From: Mimachlamys varia
Lineage: Eukaryota; Mollusca; Bivalvia; Pectinida; Pectinidae
Length of the DNA stretch: 64,000 bases
Direction of reading: 5' to 3'
Assembly: GCA_947623455.1 (NCBI GenBank)
Contig: OX392527.1
Span: 48,342,401-48,406,400 of the forward strand
Under the pieces are notes generated by a model that was not told where the DNA came from, ran no database searches, and was given only the letters and a program-made list of their open reading frames with translations. The position numbers and the translations under genes are program-made. The stretch's first letter is position 1. The number at the start of each line of letters is the position of its first letter. This document shows, piece after piece, positions 36,043 to 47,261 of the stretch.

Positions 36043-36405
36043 ATGCAGTATTTCCTACTTGTAATAATAAAAATTATTATAAGTAATGATACCCCCTTCT
36101 CTTTTCAGTTCAAATTATTCTGTCGGATGATTTTTGTCTTAAAGATTTATCATAACTCTGCCAAAACAGGGGATGGGGGGCAGCTTCAATCTATTTCACG
36201 CCTCCTTATATTTTTGATACAATAATACATAAAATACATAGACTGGCAATGAAAATGAGGGGATGCGAATGTAAGTGTAAAATGCGTACGGTATTCGTGC
36301 TCAACATACAATGTATTTGGCGCCTATGGGCCTCTGTAGTTTTCTTTTCATTTATTTGTAATCCCATCCAGGAAAATGGCACAGTGTATTTTTCTTTAGC
36401 CGTTT
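36043..36405. other. Intergenic, nothing recognised
   Basis: AT-rich; a 60-codon frame at 36043 has no recognisable features. Confidence 0.45.
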
Positions 36406-36551
36406 GCCACCCATTTCTATAAAAACAACCAGTTTCCTTGACGTCTGTTTGAAAATGGCCCCACCTAACGTCACGTGATCAAAATTAGATAGTCCAGAAA
36501 GAATTGCGACGCGCGGCCATTTTCAAACATATTTTTTTAGAAATGGGTGGC
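36406..36551. repeat. Foldback element, about 146 bp
   Basis: GCCACCCATTTCTATAAAAA (36406) is inverted as TTTTTTTAGAAATGGGTGGC (36532-36551). An inner pair, TGTTTGAAAATGGCC/GGCCATTTTCAAACA, also matches. Confidence 0.75.
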
Positions 36552-36682
36552 GACAGTTAGTTTACGACCTCCTGTGACTTGATTAAAGGTGTAGGTTAGT
36601 AGAAAATAATATCTGTTCTTTCCATTGAAACGTAATTTGCAGCTTAAACAGCGACCCGTAACCGGTCGGTAACCGCGTGGAA

Positions 36683-36742
36683 GGGGGGGGGGGGGGGGGG
36701 GGGGGGGTGGGGGGGGGGGGGGGTGGGGGGGGGGGGGGGGGG
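36683..36742. repeat. 60-bp nearly pure G run
   Basis: G throughout except T at 36708 and 36724. Strong G-quadruplex potential. The minus-strand frame over it reads poly-proline and is an artefact; run length may be unreliable. Confidence 0.93.
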
Positions 36743-37880
36743 TTGTAGCCCCAAATTCCCCAAAGAATCAAGAAGCATTAACAAAACGATACACAATTGT
36801 GAGATCATTACCAGGTGATCAAATCAGGCCCCTTGAGCCTCATTTTTGCTTTACGTTTTGAAAGAACAAAAAATAATCTTCCTTTTAATATCATGTCAGC
36901 ATCGACTGTACATAATTTTGAAATAAGTTGGAAAAGCCTGTTGGGGAACCAGAGAATCCTGTAAAAATATAGGTCCGAGATATGGTAATGATCCAAGAAG
37001 CGTCAAACTGTATATTTCAAGGGCTGTAATAGACAATTCTGTATAGGTAAATACCTAATTATTTTATTGAATTATGCTTATCGAGCTGAGACGTAGTTAT
37101 ATTTCCATTTAATATACATGGCACCACGATATATTATCACGATTTCTTTATTACATTTAAAATATACAATGGAAAGTAAACAATGCAAATATATATTAAT
37201 ATTTATTTATATCACACTCATTGCCAAAGATCGTCTTAATTTTTGAGCATTACTAGAAAATGGCAAAAGTACACTGTACCAAGAAAACTTGTTTGTCCAT
37301 AATTCGTTTGACCATAATCGAGAAAATGAGGAATAGTGGGATTTTCTTCAGATGAAAAAGCAGTTAACTGAACTTGGAATCAACTTTCAGGTCCCTGATT
37401 TGACAGAAAAGATACGTTTTGGCCGTAAACGTAAGGAATAAGATCGGAACAAACTCGATGAATTATGCTACATGTACCACAAATAATCGGATATATTAGA
37501 GAGAATACTAGTAGGAAATCAGAAACCCAATCGGAACTCCTCGGCCGATTCGTTCAGATGACCGATTCGGCAAAGAATTTCCGAATGTCAGGAAACGTTA
37601 GCTCTTTTGGAAAGTGCCGAGGGTTCCCGATTGGTTCCATGTTTGCCTGAAAGATATTACACTTGGCCTATAATTCAATATCGTTTCCGAATATATACGA
37701 TATGAAGTAAGACTATGCTACCCCGAAATCATTTTGGTTCATTGCTTGCATTATGCTTTTTTGTTCTTTTTAATCTCAACCTGACAAAGATTCGTTTTTT
37801 TAGTGTTGCTTAAAAAAAACGCAACAACGAAACAGTGCAATCAGCTACCGCTATCAAAATAAAAGGCACTTGCTGTATTC
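36743..37880. other. Intergenic, nothing recognised
   Basis: AT-rich, with no repeat family matched and only short open frames. Confidence 0.5.
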
Positions 37881-37890
37881 GTCCCTCTTG

Positions 37891-38338
37891 CATCGTCGGA
37901 GACCCACGGTACACTTCTCTGACGTTTGCATCCCATGGGCTAAAATGGAAAGAAACTCTCGTTTTCGTACTAAAATAGTAGCCAATCATATCGATAGTTT
38001 TATCCGTGACTACATACAGCCGGGACATCAAGCCGGGGTATCCCGTTTCATTTGTAGCACCGCCTGTCAACAAACCCTGTCGATTGTGTTATAATTGTGT
38101 CGATTGCGATTAAAATATAAGGTCCTGCTATACGGCGATTGACATCGGCGTCATGCCATAGAAATATAATGGTCGTGGTCACGGTAAAATAATCTAACAA
38201 AGTGTCACAAGAAACGACCATTCTGATTGGTCGAAATCTCCGAATAAACTTCTATTCGGGGAAACGAAGGTTTACATCGATTCTGGCCCACGGGATGTAA
38301 ACGTCATCAGAGAAGTGTACCGTGGGTTTCCGACGATG
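37891..38338. mobile_element. 448-bp MITE, copy A, 3' of the first progestin receptor
   Basis: The left terminus CATCGTCGGAGACCCACGG.. and the right terminus ..CCGTGGGTTTCCGACGATG form long inverted repeats that continue through CTTCTCTGA and GGGC. CCCTCTTG lies at both flanks (37883-37890 and 38340-38347), an 8-9 bp target duplication pointing to hAT or Mutator-like origin. Copy B is at 52565-53009. The right end lies 41 bp beyond the receptor stop codon, within its likely 3' UTR. Confidence 0.85.
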
Positions 38339-38378
38339 CCCCTCTTGCAGCTTTAGATGTCTGAAAAACTCGGATATG

Positions 38379-39374
38379 TTAACTCCTCAATTTCGGTACT
38401 TCCGACTTAACCTTTAGGGTGGCTATAACAATAATTATACAGTTAGCAGCTAAAGTACATAAAATAGCACCATATGACATCCACGTCGTTCCGAGATGTC
38501 TAATCATGTAACTTGTCAAACGTCTAGTTGAAGCGTTCATGTTGTCTATTTCTACAAGCGCCGCGTTGAAAAAGCTGTTGGCAGTGGCAACCAGAGCTAT
38601 ATGGTGTAGTTGATGTGAATTACCGATAATGTCAAACGTTTTTGGGAACCAGCGTTCTGGAAAATGGGCGGCATAAACCAATGCATTGATTATGGCAAAT
38701 AAGACGTGCCATTTATGGAGGCCTAGGGTTCGGTCTGTTTCCATATAAGATGGCCAAATCCAGCGATGAAATAAAGGCATTAAGAGCCAAAAATAAAAAG
38801 CGCTTACAGTTGAAAGTTGGAAAATTTTCGCGGCTTTGTTTTCCATTCCAAGGCGAAACTTTGTCCAGCAGAATCCTATAGTAACTTGTAAGGACAGAAT
38901 CACACAAACCGGTATTGACCATTTCGTTAAAAATACTGCCAGCTGTTCATCCCTGACCAAAAAGCAATGGCTGACAAGGGTAGTACCCGTTGCATATATC
39001 CCTACGCAGCTGTAGTCAATGAAGAAACACGTGTAATGTACACAATCCGATCGGTCGCAAAACCAATGCGCGAAAGAACTTCCGGTTAGAATTATAAAAA
39101 CACCTATCAGCCCTGCTCCTAAGGGTCGAGATTCGGCATCATTTATAAAGTCAAAAGTAAATGACATTTCACGTGCTTTTTGGGCTATAATTAGAACACC
39201 GATAAGATGTGTCCAAACGTTGAAGGTCTGGTTGTTTGCCTGAAAGACGCTGATGACGTAGTAAGACCATGGTTGATGAGGTCGGCGGTAGCCTGTGTGA
39301 ATGTGTTTGTTACAAACAGCGGCCAGACCATGATCACTCGAGGTCACGGTTGATGGCAAGTTGAAAAATCCCAT
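38379..39374 (-). CDS. Membrane progestin receptor, PAQR class II, paralogue 1
   Basis: 331 residues in one exon starting MGFFNLPSTV. It is a polytopic PAQR family protein (progestin and adipoQ receptors; steroid-responsive membrane receptors of the PAQR5/7/8 type). Signature segments are GYRRPHQPWSYY (28-39), FNVWTHLIG (51-59), SSFAH (99-103), FIDY (118-121), FPERWFP (238-244) and SHQLHH (253-258). The SxxxH, Asp and HxxxH residues match the metal-binding core of the family. About seven to eight hydrophobic segments are visible. An acceptor (TTACAG|G) lies 8 bp before the ATG at 39382, so a 5'-UTR intron is likely and the open frame further upstream is not used. It aligns without gaps to the paralogue at 50870 over most of its length. 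The usual Glu before NVWTH is Gln here. Confidence 0.93.
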   Translation of the reverse strand: MGFFNLPSTVTSSDHGLAAVCNKHIHTGYRRPHQPWSYYVISVFQANNQTFNVWTHLIGVLIIAQKAREMSFTFDFINDAESRPLGAGLIGVFIILTGSSFAHWFCDRSDCVHYTCFFIDYSCVGIYATGTTLVSHCFLVRDEQLAVFLTKWSIPVCVILSLQVTIGFCWTKFRLGMENKAAKIFQLSTVSAFYFWLLMPLFHRWIWPSYMETDRTLGLHKWHVLFAIINALVYAAHFPERWFPKTFDIIGNSHQLHHIALVATANSFFNAALVEIDNMNASTRRLTSYMIRHLGTTWMSYGAILCTLAANCIIIVIATLKVKSEVPKLRS

Positions 39375-39382
39375 GCCAAACC

Positions 39383-40213
39383 TGTAACACATAAAAATAC
39401 AATTATGTAGGTCATTTAGATTTTTTTTTTTTTTGTAAAATACAGAATTGCTAAATTTTTGTAGAAATTTCTCAATTGCACAAGCTTTCATCCACTTGTT
39501 TACGTGCAATCAGCGCTCTATAGTTTTAATTACTACGGCGTAATGTAGTATAGATATAAAGAATGTTGCATGATGACTTGTGTAAATCATTTACACAGGT
39601 AAAAGAGTATATAAACTATTATAAGATATTTTGAGCATGAAATTTAACAAATTCAGGTTTACACGCCCCTGTGAATGCATAAAAAATATTGATCTCTTCG
39701 GAAAAATAATCAAGGTGAGAAATAGGCATTACTAAACATGGCAAACACACGGCTGGTATCCGAGTACTCGGAAGTTTTAAGTTACCAAGGAAACAATGCA
39801 GCTATCGATAACGGGTCTATATTGTAGGGATTCAATAGATAAAACAACATATTACTGACTGAATAGTTGGAACAAAGTTTCCGCTTGAAATAACATTATA
39901 AGTCAGTATTGTAGTATGTACTGACATGATACAACAATTTAATCTATTTAACTTACCCTACACATTGGAATCTTACTATTTATACTTTTACATGTATCAA
40001 CTAACTGGTTTCGATTCCTAACCGGCTAGCGGCAATTTTATCTTCCATGCGTCTCCCATGAACAACATAAATCAACGTCCACGGGCTATGGCGTCATATA
40101 ATTTGCAGATTTTATGTTTCTTGAGATGAAAGACCATTGTTTGAGCCCGTTCTTAAGAAATAATAGATAACCTATACACTTTAGAAATTGGATTACACAC
40201 GATATGAAGAAAA
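39383..40213. other. Probable 5'-UTR intron of receptor 1, up to the LINE
   Basis: The acceptor is at 39382 (minus strand). The upstream non-coding exon could not be located; it may lie beyond the LINE insertion. Confidence 0.45.
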
Positions 40214-43200
40214 CAACATCTACATCTACATCTACAGGTTACACTGATCTGTCATTCCTGACAATCACTCAGCGTTGCACAGAGGTGCTAGGGTATTGTG
40301 TATGTAGTGCATATTATATGCATGTGACTGTTAAATGCGTGTTCTGTAATGTGTGGGATGATCGATGGGTGTGTGGGTGTGTGTGTGTGTATGCCTGAAT
40401 GTGTTAGAACGATAGAGCATTGAGGCCTCGCTTGAAAGCACCTAGGCTTTCTGCCTCAGCTACTGCGGCTGGAAGGGTGTTCCACACCGGGATCGTTCTA
40501 GGGAAGAAACTGTATTTGAATGTGTTTGTTTTCGTGTACTGGTTTCTGTATTGTTTGTTGTGTGAAGACCGAGTACGTTTGTTTGTGTGTGATTGCATGT
40601 ATGTCTCTGGATGAATATCAACAAGTCCATTAACAATCTTATATATCATTGTCAGCTGTGCCTTGAGTCGTCTGGTGGAAAGCGACTCCCACTGGAGATG
40701 TTCAATCATATCGGTCACGCTGCTGATGTTGTGATATCTGTTCGTAACGTATCTTGCAGCTCGGCGCTGTACTTTCTCGATCCTATCCTGTTGTTTTTGG
40801 ATATATGGACTCCATACAGATGAAGCATACTCTGTTATGGGTCGAACGAGTGTCCGATATGCAGCCGACTTAGTATCCTCACTGCTGATCTTGAGGTTTC
40901 GTCGCAGGAATCCTTGGACACGATTCGCCTTGGATGATACTTTGTTGATGTGGTGTGACCAGGAAAGAGTGTTGGAGAGGTCCACGCCTAAATAAGTGAC
41001 TGTTTCGTTGTTATCCAGACTCACATTTTTTAGTTGGTAAGTATGTTGGTATATAGACCTTTTACGCGACACATTTAGCACTGAGCATTTTTCAGGATGG
41101 AAAAGCATACCCCACCGGTCTTCCCATGCTGCGAGTTTTTCCAGGTCTGACTGTAAGATTAGATGGTCGGATGGGTCGTTAATGGTACGATATAACACAG
41201 CATCATCAGCAAACAGGCGCACGCTTGAATTCACACAGTCCGGCAAGTCATTTATGAACATGAGGAACAGCAGAGGGCCCAGTACTGACCCCTGGGGAAC
41301 GCCGCTGCACACAGATGAGCTGTCCGACTTCTCACCATCTACCACAACCCTCTGAGTTCTGTCCCGGAGGAAGTCGCGAATCCAGGTGTATGTTGTACCT
41401 CGAACACCGTAATGTTGTAGCTTGGCCAAGAGACGACGATGTGGCACTCGGTCAAAGGCCTTGGAGAAGTCCAAGACCACGAGATCTGTCTGCTTACCAA
41501 CGTCTAGTGCTCTGGCCAGCTCATGGACGAATGTGAGTAGCTGGGTTTCACAACTTCTTCTGGCACGAAATCCGTGCTGTGAATCCGTTAGGATGTTAAA
41601 ACGGTCTAGATGGGAAAGGATGTTGGTGACAAGGATGTGTTCTTGTATCTTGCAACAAATGCATGTAAGCGAAACCGGTCTATAGTTGCTAGCACGGAAT
41701 CTCTCGCCCTTTTTAAAGACAGCGGTGACGTTTGCTGTCTTCCAGTCAGATGGGATGCAGCCTGTGGCGAGCGCTCGATTAAAAATGATGGTTAGATATG
41801 GAGCTACCTCATTAGCCAGATCCTTCAGCACTCTGGATGGTATCAAGTCAGGTCCGCTTGCCTTGTTGACGTTAAGGCGACTGAGTAGCTTCAACACCCC
41901 TGCATTTTGGATGGTGATGTTCTCCATACTGGGGTAGGGGTTTCCGGTCATTGTTGGAAGTGGGCCGTCATCTTCTTGTGTAAAAACTGAACAGTATTGT
42001 GTGTTTAATATACCCGCTTTGTCTTTGGCCGATTGATACATGTGTCCCTGGTCTTTAAGGGGAGATACACCACTACTATCTTTACTTAGCGACTTGATGT
42101 AGTTCCAGAATCTCTTCTGTTTAGGTGGTCGGTCAGCTACTTCTGTATCTCCTTCCTCTATAATGTTATCCACATATTTCCAGTAGGCATGTCGCATGGC
42201 CTTTTGGGCACAAGACTTGGCTTCTTTATATTTTGAAATATCTGATGGATTTTTAGTTTTCTTTTGTCGCCAGAACAATTTATCACGTTTCCTGAGTAGT
42301 GATTTGACGCGTCGGTCAATCCATGGCTTTTTATGTTTATTTCCGGATAGGAACTTTGTTGGGATGTGGGAGTTTATTAACCTATCCATTTCCGCTCTGA
42401 AAATTGTCCAAAGTTCGTCAACAGACTTATTTGCACTGTCACGCTCGAAACCAAAGAAGAGTGATGAAAGCTCTTCCTTGAATTTGTCAAAATTTGCTTG
42501 CCTATACTGGGATACTTTTCGTGGTGGTAGCTTTTTCTTTGTAGGTCGTAAACTGCTTTCAATAAATACAGCCTCGTGGTCGGATATACCTGGCATTGTC
42601 TCCACTTTGTTGATCAATGAGCTGTTATTAGTGAAGAATAAATCCAAAATGTTCTGGGTTGTTTCTGTTACACGTGTTGGTTGGTTTACAGCTTGTTCGA
42701 GGGACACTTCATTTACAATGTCTATGAGGAGATTACTTAGAGTGGGTAGATATCCTCCCTCAAAGGCACAGTTATTGGCCCAATCAATGTCACCCAAATT
42801 GAAATCTCCTCCAATCCATATGTGTGATCCCTTTCGAGGTATCCTGTTGATGTATAGTTGGAGTACTTCTAAACAACTTGGGTCGGTACAGTTTGGTGGT
42901 CGATAGAATGCACCAACATACAGGTTATTGGCCCCTTTGATTGAAATTTGACACCAGACCATTTCATCATTACCTGCAACTTTAAGTTCCTCAGGTTCAA
43001 AACTTTCAATGTTTTTTGATACCAGGATGAAAACGCCTCCTCCTTGTATTTTTTGAGTTCTATCCTTACGGTATGATTTAAAGTTATCAGGGAATACTTC
43101 TGATGACTTAATTCCACTATCGAGCCATGACTCTGTACCTATAACAATGTCGGCTTTTGTTGTTTCAATCATATTAAACAGTTCCGCTTTTTTGTTTTTA

Positions 43201-43950
43201 ACTGATCGGCAGTTAATTATTATTGTACGCAGTGGTAAATCACTTCTGCCTGACTGATTCTTGTGTTTGTCAATCTTTTTTGGAGACGACGTTGCTGTCG
43301 GGTTTCCAAAGCTCAGGTTTCCACTTACATTAGAGTTATTTGAAGGTTGAGAGACATTTAAGCTTTGAAAGTAGTTTGTACTTTCATGGATGGTTGTGTC
43401 GAATAATGTACTAGAGAAGTTCGGCATCCCACACTGAATACATTCCCAGCTGATACTAGAATGATTTGACAGAGTTTTATACATTTCGTCCGATAGACCC
43501 ATACATTGTTGATGGTACCACTTGTCACAGCTATCGCAACATATACCTGGTGTTCGCCATGTAACTCTTTTGTCACAAACGCCGCATGGATATTTCACGG
43601 TTCTAGGCCCTGGGTTGGGTTCAGGGGCGTACGAGTTCGCGAGTAAGATGCTACATAGATATAACAGAACAAGTTTATTCTTTTCCATTTTTCGTATCCG
43701 TGGTGCGTTTATTAAGAATTGGACACACAATGAATTAGAAAAGTGTTCATTACCACAGGATATCTTCAGTTGCTGATTTGAGTCCACAATATGTGTTGTA
43801 CACACAACGTTTTTGATGGTGAAGAATGTAAACAAAGCAGCGATTGAAAGCCGGAAGTGCTGGTGAGCTGTCATTTTCGTTTCCGGTTGGAGGTAGTCAC
43901 CAGAAAATATTATTAGATAGAGACAGTCGTATGGTAAAATATGCAATTAT
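40214..43950 (-). mobile_element. Near full-length non-LTR retrotransposon (CR1/L2-type LINE)
   Basis: Contains one uninterrupted coding region (40404-43688) and a 3' tail ending in a short array of the 6-mer TGTAGA (40215-40236, minus strand), the usual 3' end of CR1/L2-like elements. The 5' boundary is not fixed; 43950 is an estimate. No target-site duplication identified. It sits between the two progestin receptor genes. Confidence 0.88.
40404..43688 (-). CDS. LINE polyprotein: PHD finger, endonuclease, reverse transcriptase
   Basis: 1094 residues from the start chosen here; the open frame extends 86 codons further, with in-frame ATGs at 43946 and 43874. The order is: hydrophobic N-terminus with a 2A-like EPNPGP (23-28); a C4HC3 PHD finger (CGVC, CDSC, WYHQQC, WECIQC, about 33-82); an APE-type endonuclease (IIINCRSVKNKKAEL, GTESWLD, GAFYRPPN, GGDFNLGDIDW, SDHEAVF); and a reverse transcriptase (GPDLIPSRVLK, NYRPVSLT, LDFSKAFDRV, GVPQGSVLGPLLF, and catalytic FADD at about 826). 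It ends with the FFPRTIPVWNTLP signature common in CR1/L2-type LINEs. No stops or frameshifts, so the copy may be young. It replicates by target-primed reverse transcription in the nucleus. Confidence 0.93.
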   Translation of the reverse strand: MEKNKLVLLYLCSILLANSYAPEPNPGPRTVKYPCGVCDKRVTWRTPGICCDSCDKWYHQQCMGLSDEMYKTLSNHSSISWECIQCGMPNFSSTLFDTTIHESTNYFQSLNVSQPSNNSNVSGNLSFGNPTATSSPKKIDKHKNQSGRSDLPLRTIIINCRSVKNKKAELFNMIETTKADIVIGTESWLDSGIKSSEVFPDNFKSYRKDRTQKIQGGGVFILVSKNIESFEPEELKVAGNDEMVWCQISIKGANNLYVGAFYRPPNCTDPSCLEVLQLYINRIPRKGSHIWIGGDFNLGDIDWANNCAFEGGYLPTLSNLLIDIVNEVSLEQAVNQPTRVTETTQNILDLFFTNNSSLINKVETMPGISDHEAVFIESSLRPTKKKLPPRKVSQYRQANFDKFKEELSSLFFGFERDSANKSVDELWTIFRAEMDRLINSHIPTKFLSGNKHKKPWIDRRVKSLLRKRDKLFWRQKKTKNPSDISKYKEAKSCAQKAMRHAYWKYVDNIIEEGDTEVADRPPKQKRFWNYIKSLSKDSSGVSPLKDQGHMYQSAKDKAGILNTQYCSVFTQEDDGPLPTMTGNPYPSMENITIQNAGVLKLLSRLNVNKASGPDLIPSRVLKDLANEVAPYLTIIFNRALATGCIPSDWKTANVTAVFKKGERFRASNYRPVSLTCICCKIQEHILVTNILSHLDRFNILTDSQHGFRARRSCETQLLTFVHELARALDVGKQTDLVVLDFSKAFDRVPHRRLLAKLQHYGVRGTTYTWIRDFLRDRTQRVVVDGEKSDSSSVCSGVPQGSVLGPLLFLMFINDLPDCVNSSVRLFADDAVLYRTINDPSDHLILQSDLEKLAAWEDRWGMLFHPEKCSVLNVSRKRSIYQHTYQLKNVSLDNNETVTYLGVDLSNTLSWSHHINKVSSKANRVQGFLRRNLKISSEDTKSAAYRTLVRPITEYASSVWSPYIQKQQDRIEKVQRRAARYVTNRYHNISSVTDMIEHLQWESLSTRRLKAQLTMIYKIVNGLVDIHPETYMQSHTNKRTRSSHNKQYRNQYTKTNTFKYSFFPRTIPVWNTLPAAVAEAESLGAFKRGLNALSF

Positions 43951-45784
43951 GAATTACAAAATGATGCATGATGTATGTGATGGATGTTCCCAGATTTTAA
44001 GTGTTACCCGAAACCTAAAAATATGGTGTTTGATGTCTTCATGTCGGGAGCTTCTAGCAGTGTATGTTGACCCTTGCACACACATGCGCACAACACTGTG
44101 CTGAATGCATGTTGTAAGCAATATACAGGTACATGTATATGTGTACATTATACATAGTACCTCCTTAAGTCAAATTTAATTTTTTCAACATTTTATCAAC
44201 CAATAAAATGAATTGAAAAACATATAATAAATTATCGTTTAAATCCAAACTTTCCGAAGTGTTACGGGAATAATTCAAACATACATATTGTAAGGGAGCT
44301 AACTCTTATGTTACACATCATGTCACTGTATTGAAGTTACGTAGCATATAACCTTAAGTCAAATTTTCACAATTTGATATTTTGTTTTTCGTTTTGTTCT
44401 TTATTAAAAATTAAAAGATTATTTAAAAAAAAGTTTTTAGTTAATTATAACAATGAAGTATACAATGAACGCAACAAATCGATATCTCGTTACGTTCATG
44501 GGCCTATTAACGCATCTCCTAGTATTGGTAGTATTACATTGTATGTTGCATCTAACAATGAAAACACTAAAATAATCACACGAAAATCATATGATCAAGC
44601 TAGACAGAATACGAGAAATAAAACGTAAACACAAATAAGTAAACATTTCGGACGTGTGTACTTACAAATGTCGTAATTCATTCCAGAGGTATCTATATAC
44701 CTTGCCGTGTGATATTGTTGTCTGCGTGTTCTATATCGTCACCAAACTGGAACATTTGTAATGGCCCGGTAAGCTAACAGCTTGTGGCCACATAATAATT
44801 TAATGTCAAGTACGACAGCTCAGCTTTGACTCTGAGCTTATATACAAAAGCTAGAACGTAACCTACTTATGATATTGCCTTCCTCATAATTGAAATCTAT
44901 GGGCGAATACACATTTATACCAATGTACATGAAGTATGAAGTGTCTTTAAGCGTTGAATTGTCGTTATATATAATACATATACTTTGCTTATATGCACGA
45001 AGGGAATACTTACATACACACACACATATAAATAGGTATTGCTAAACATACGTCTAGATTTAGGTAACTGTTTCCAATTCAACAACTTACCTGTATTACT
45101 ACACTTTACAACCGACATCAGTTGTATTAACACCGAGGCACTTTTTGACGTAATCTGTTTGTCCTGTCTCGATCGTACACAACACAGGTATTTAAAACTT
45201 GTCTGAGAGAATACACAGTAATACTGACTTAAACGAGACTAAATTCTGTGCAGGCTCATACGTTAACTCACCTTTAGATAAGACCAATGATGAGTCTGTG
45301 TATATTCATCACCATGTGTATACATACCTTGCAGTGAGTTCACGATGAAATCGGATGTGCTTTAGCCGGAACCACTCATCCGTCACTTCAACACCCGAGA
45401 TGTGTATATGCCAACAGGGACGACACGCTTCACCGACATTGCTGAACGATACACATGCACGTACTAAATTATAAGTAACTTTACTTTTCTATGAAATATG
45501 GTTTTGCATAGTTTTTTAGATTTAGTAATTTAATTATTCATCACTTTATATTTACCATTACATGATACTACCGCTATATAACATTGGCGAATGCAGTTGG
45601 CATTCAACTGGTTATGAATGCCATCGACCGATCGCCGACGTCATCAAATTGTGACGTCATAATTGTTAGGTTGGATACGACTGATCGTCCCCGGATGATG
45701 GTTGTTCTATTAATTTAACAATCATACCCGATAGATACAGTATTTGAGGCAAATGCTGAAAAATAAAATGTGTAATTCAATTTT
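43951..45784. other. Intergenic, between LINE and repeat block
   Basis: No recognised repeat or gene. Open frames up to 86 codons have no domain. May contain untranslated exons of receptor 1, which cannot be seen from sequence alone. Confidence 0.45.
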
Positions 45785-46549
45785 AGCTCGACTGGCTCGA
45801 AGGGCCAGTTGAGCTTAAGCGATGGTGCGGCGTCCGCCGTCCGTCAGTTTAGTTAGTCCTGCGTCCGCGAACTTTTTCTTTAAACGACTTCTGAAATACC
45901 AAAAAGCCTAGGGACATGAAATTTGGCTGGTAGCTTTCTTGGAAGAAGCTGAACAAAGTTTGCGAAAAAAAACATCACTTTGACTTCCAAGGTCACAGGG
46001 ATCAAATATGTCGAAACCTTCAAACGACTTCTTTTGCAATACCATCAGGCATTAAATTTGACTGATAGCTTCCTTGGATGAAGCCGAACAAAGTTTGGGA
46101 AAGAAAATGACCTTGACCTATAATCAAGGTAACAGGAGTCAAATCTGTTAAACTCTTTAAACGGCATCTTCTGATTGACCACGAAGTCATAGAAGCATGC
46201 TATTTTGTCTGAAATGTTCCCTTGATGAAGTTCGACAAAGTTTGCGAAACAAAATACCTTGACCCATATTCAAGGTCACAGTCAAATCTGCTTAAACATT
46301 TAATCCACTTCTTCTGACATTCCAAAAGGCGTATAGACATGATATTTGGCTAGTAGCTTCCTTGGAAGAAGCCGAACAAAGTTTGCGAATTAAAATGACC
46401 TTGTCTTACTTTCAAGGTCACAGGGGTTAAACTTTTTTAAACATGCTCTTTTGGGTGTCTTGCAGTAATTTATTTTAGACAACTTTTGGGTTACAAGTAA
46501 GACATGTATTCCAGATTAGTGATGCATGCCCATTTGGCCTATTGTTTAT
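45785..46549 (-). mobile_element. Helitron-like element, about 4 diverged 145-bp units
   Basis: Left hairpin AGCTCGACTGGCTC-GAA-GGGCCAGTTGAGCT, then GCGTCCGCCGTCCGTC. Four units follow with AACGACTTCTTYTG, GAAGCCGAACAAAGTTTG and TGACCTTGAC..TTCAAGGTCACAGGG. The right edge GATGCATGCCCATTTGGCC then TATTGTT corresponds to the right edge at 25904-25939. A distant relative of that element. Confidence 0.75.
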
Positions 46550-46684
46550 GAGATGAACAGATTTTAAATATGGTAAATATTTTTAAGTGATGGTCAAGCT
46601 TTTGACAGTACAGTGGCAGGCGTAGACGATTTGGGCAAGAAATGATGCATCCATATGACTTTCAAGCTTGGTATGTATTCAAGG

Positions 46685-47261
46685 TCCCAGTTTCACGAAA
46701 ATTCTTAAAGGCGCAATATACGTAACTTCTGGAAATTTTTCGGGATTCTGAAAAATTATGGGAAAAAAATCCGGTTGATAACCATGCAAAAATAAGTCTA
46801 AAACGAAGTAAACCTGAGCGATAACTAACAAGAATGTCTTGACAAAAAAATCCGAAGAATTGAAAATAATTCAGGTGTGGCCCACTTCAACAACGAACCG
46901 AAGGTAGAAGACAGTTCAAAATGGACGCGTGTTTACAAATAGCGTTTTTCAACTGCTGCTGTACCGTTAACCGCGAAAGAAGTCATCTTGAATATTGCTG
47001 ATATCAGTTAATCTTAACTAAATCTATAAATATAATAAGTTATTAAGCTTGATTTTCGCTTCAAGTTTTGCCGAAAGTTACGAATATTGGGCCTTTAACT
47101 CAAGGGCATCTTTAACTGAAAAATCTCCGTATGAAAGCATTTTAAAACTTAAGGAAAGTTCCTTTACTTAAAATTATTTCCTTAACTTCTGTAATGCTTA
47201 CCTTTAGAGATTTTAAAGTTAAGGAATTTTCTTCAATTAATGAACTTTCGTGAAACTGGGA
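46685..47261. mobile_element. Outer MITE, TIR TCCCAGTTTCACGAAA, containing a nested MITE
   Basis: TCCCAGTTTCACGAAAATTC at 46685 is inverted as GAACTTTCGTGAAACTGGGA ending 47261. Without the 386-bp inner element and one TTAA it would be about 190 bp, highly self-complementary (AAGTTAAGGAA-type inner arms). Confidence 0.75.
46709..47094. mobile_element. TTAA-flanked 386-bp MITE, copy 2 (nested)
   Basis: AGGCGCAATATACGTAACTT to ..AAGTTACGAATATTGGGCCT, flanked by TTAA at 46705-46708 and 47095-47098. Inverted relative to copy 1 at 26785-27169, with high similarity throughout, including CGTGTTTACAAATAG and CAACTGCTGCTGTACCG. Confidence 0.88.

Noticed and set aside
36583..36771. Poly-proline open frame
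   Set aside because: It is the translation of the G-run on the opposite strand.
39375..39509. N-terminal extension of receptor 1 (376-residue version)
   Set aside because: It crosses a T-run and a splice acceptor at 39382 and has no match in the paralogue; the start at 39374 aligns with the paralogue start.
41315..43776. Plus-strand open frames up to 236 codons
   Set aside because: Antisense shadows of the LINE coding region.
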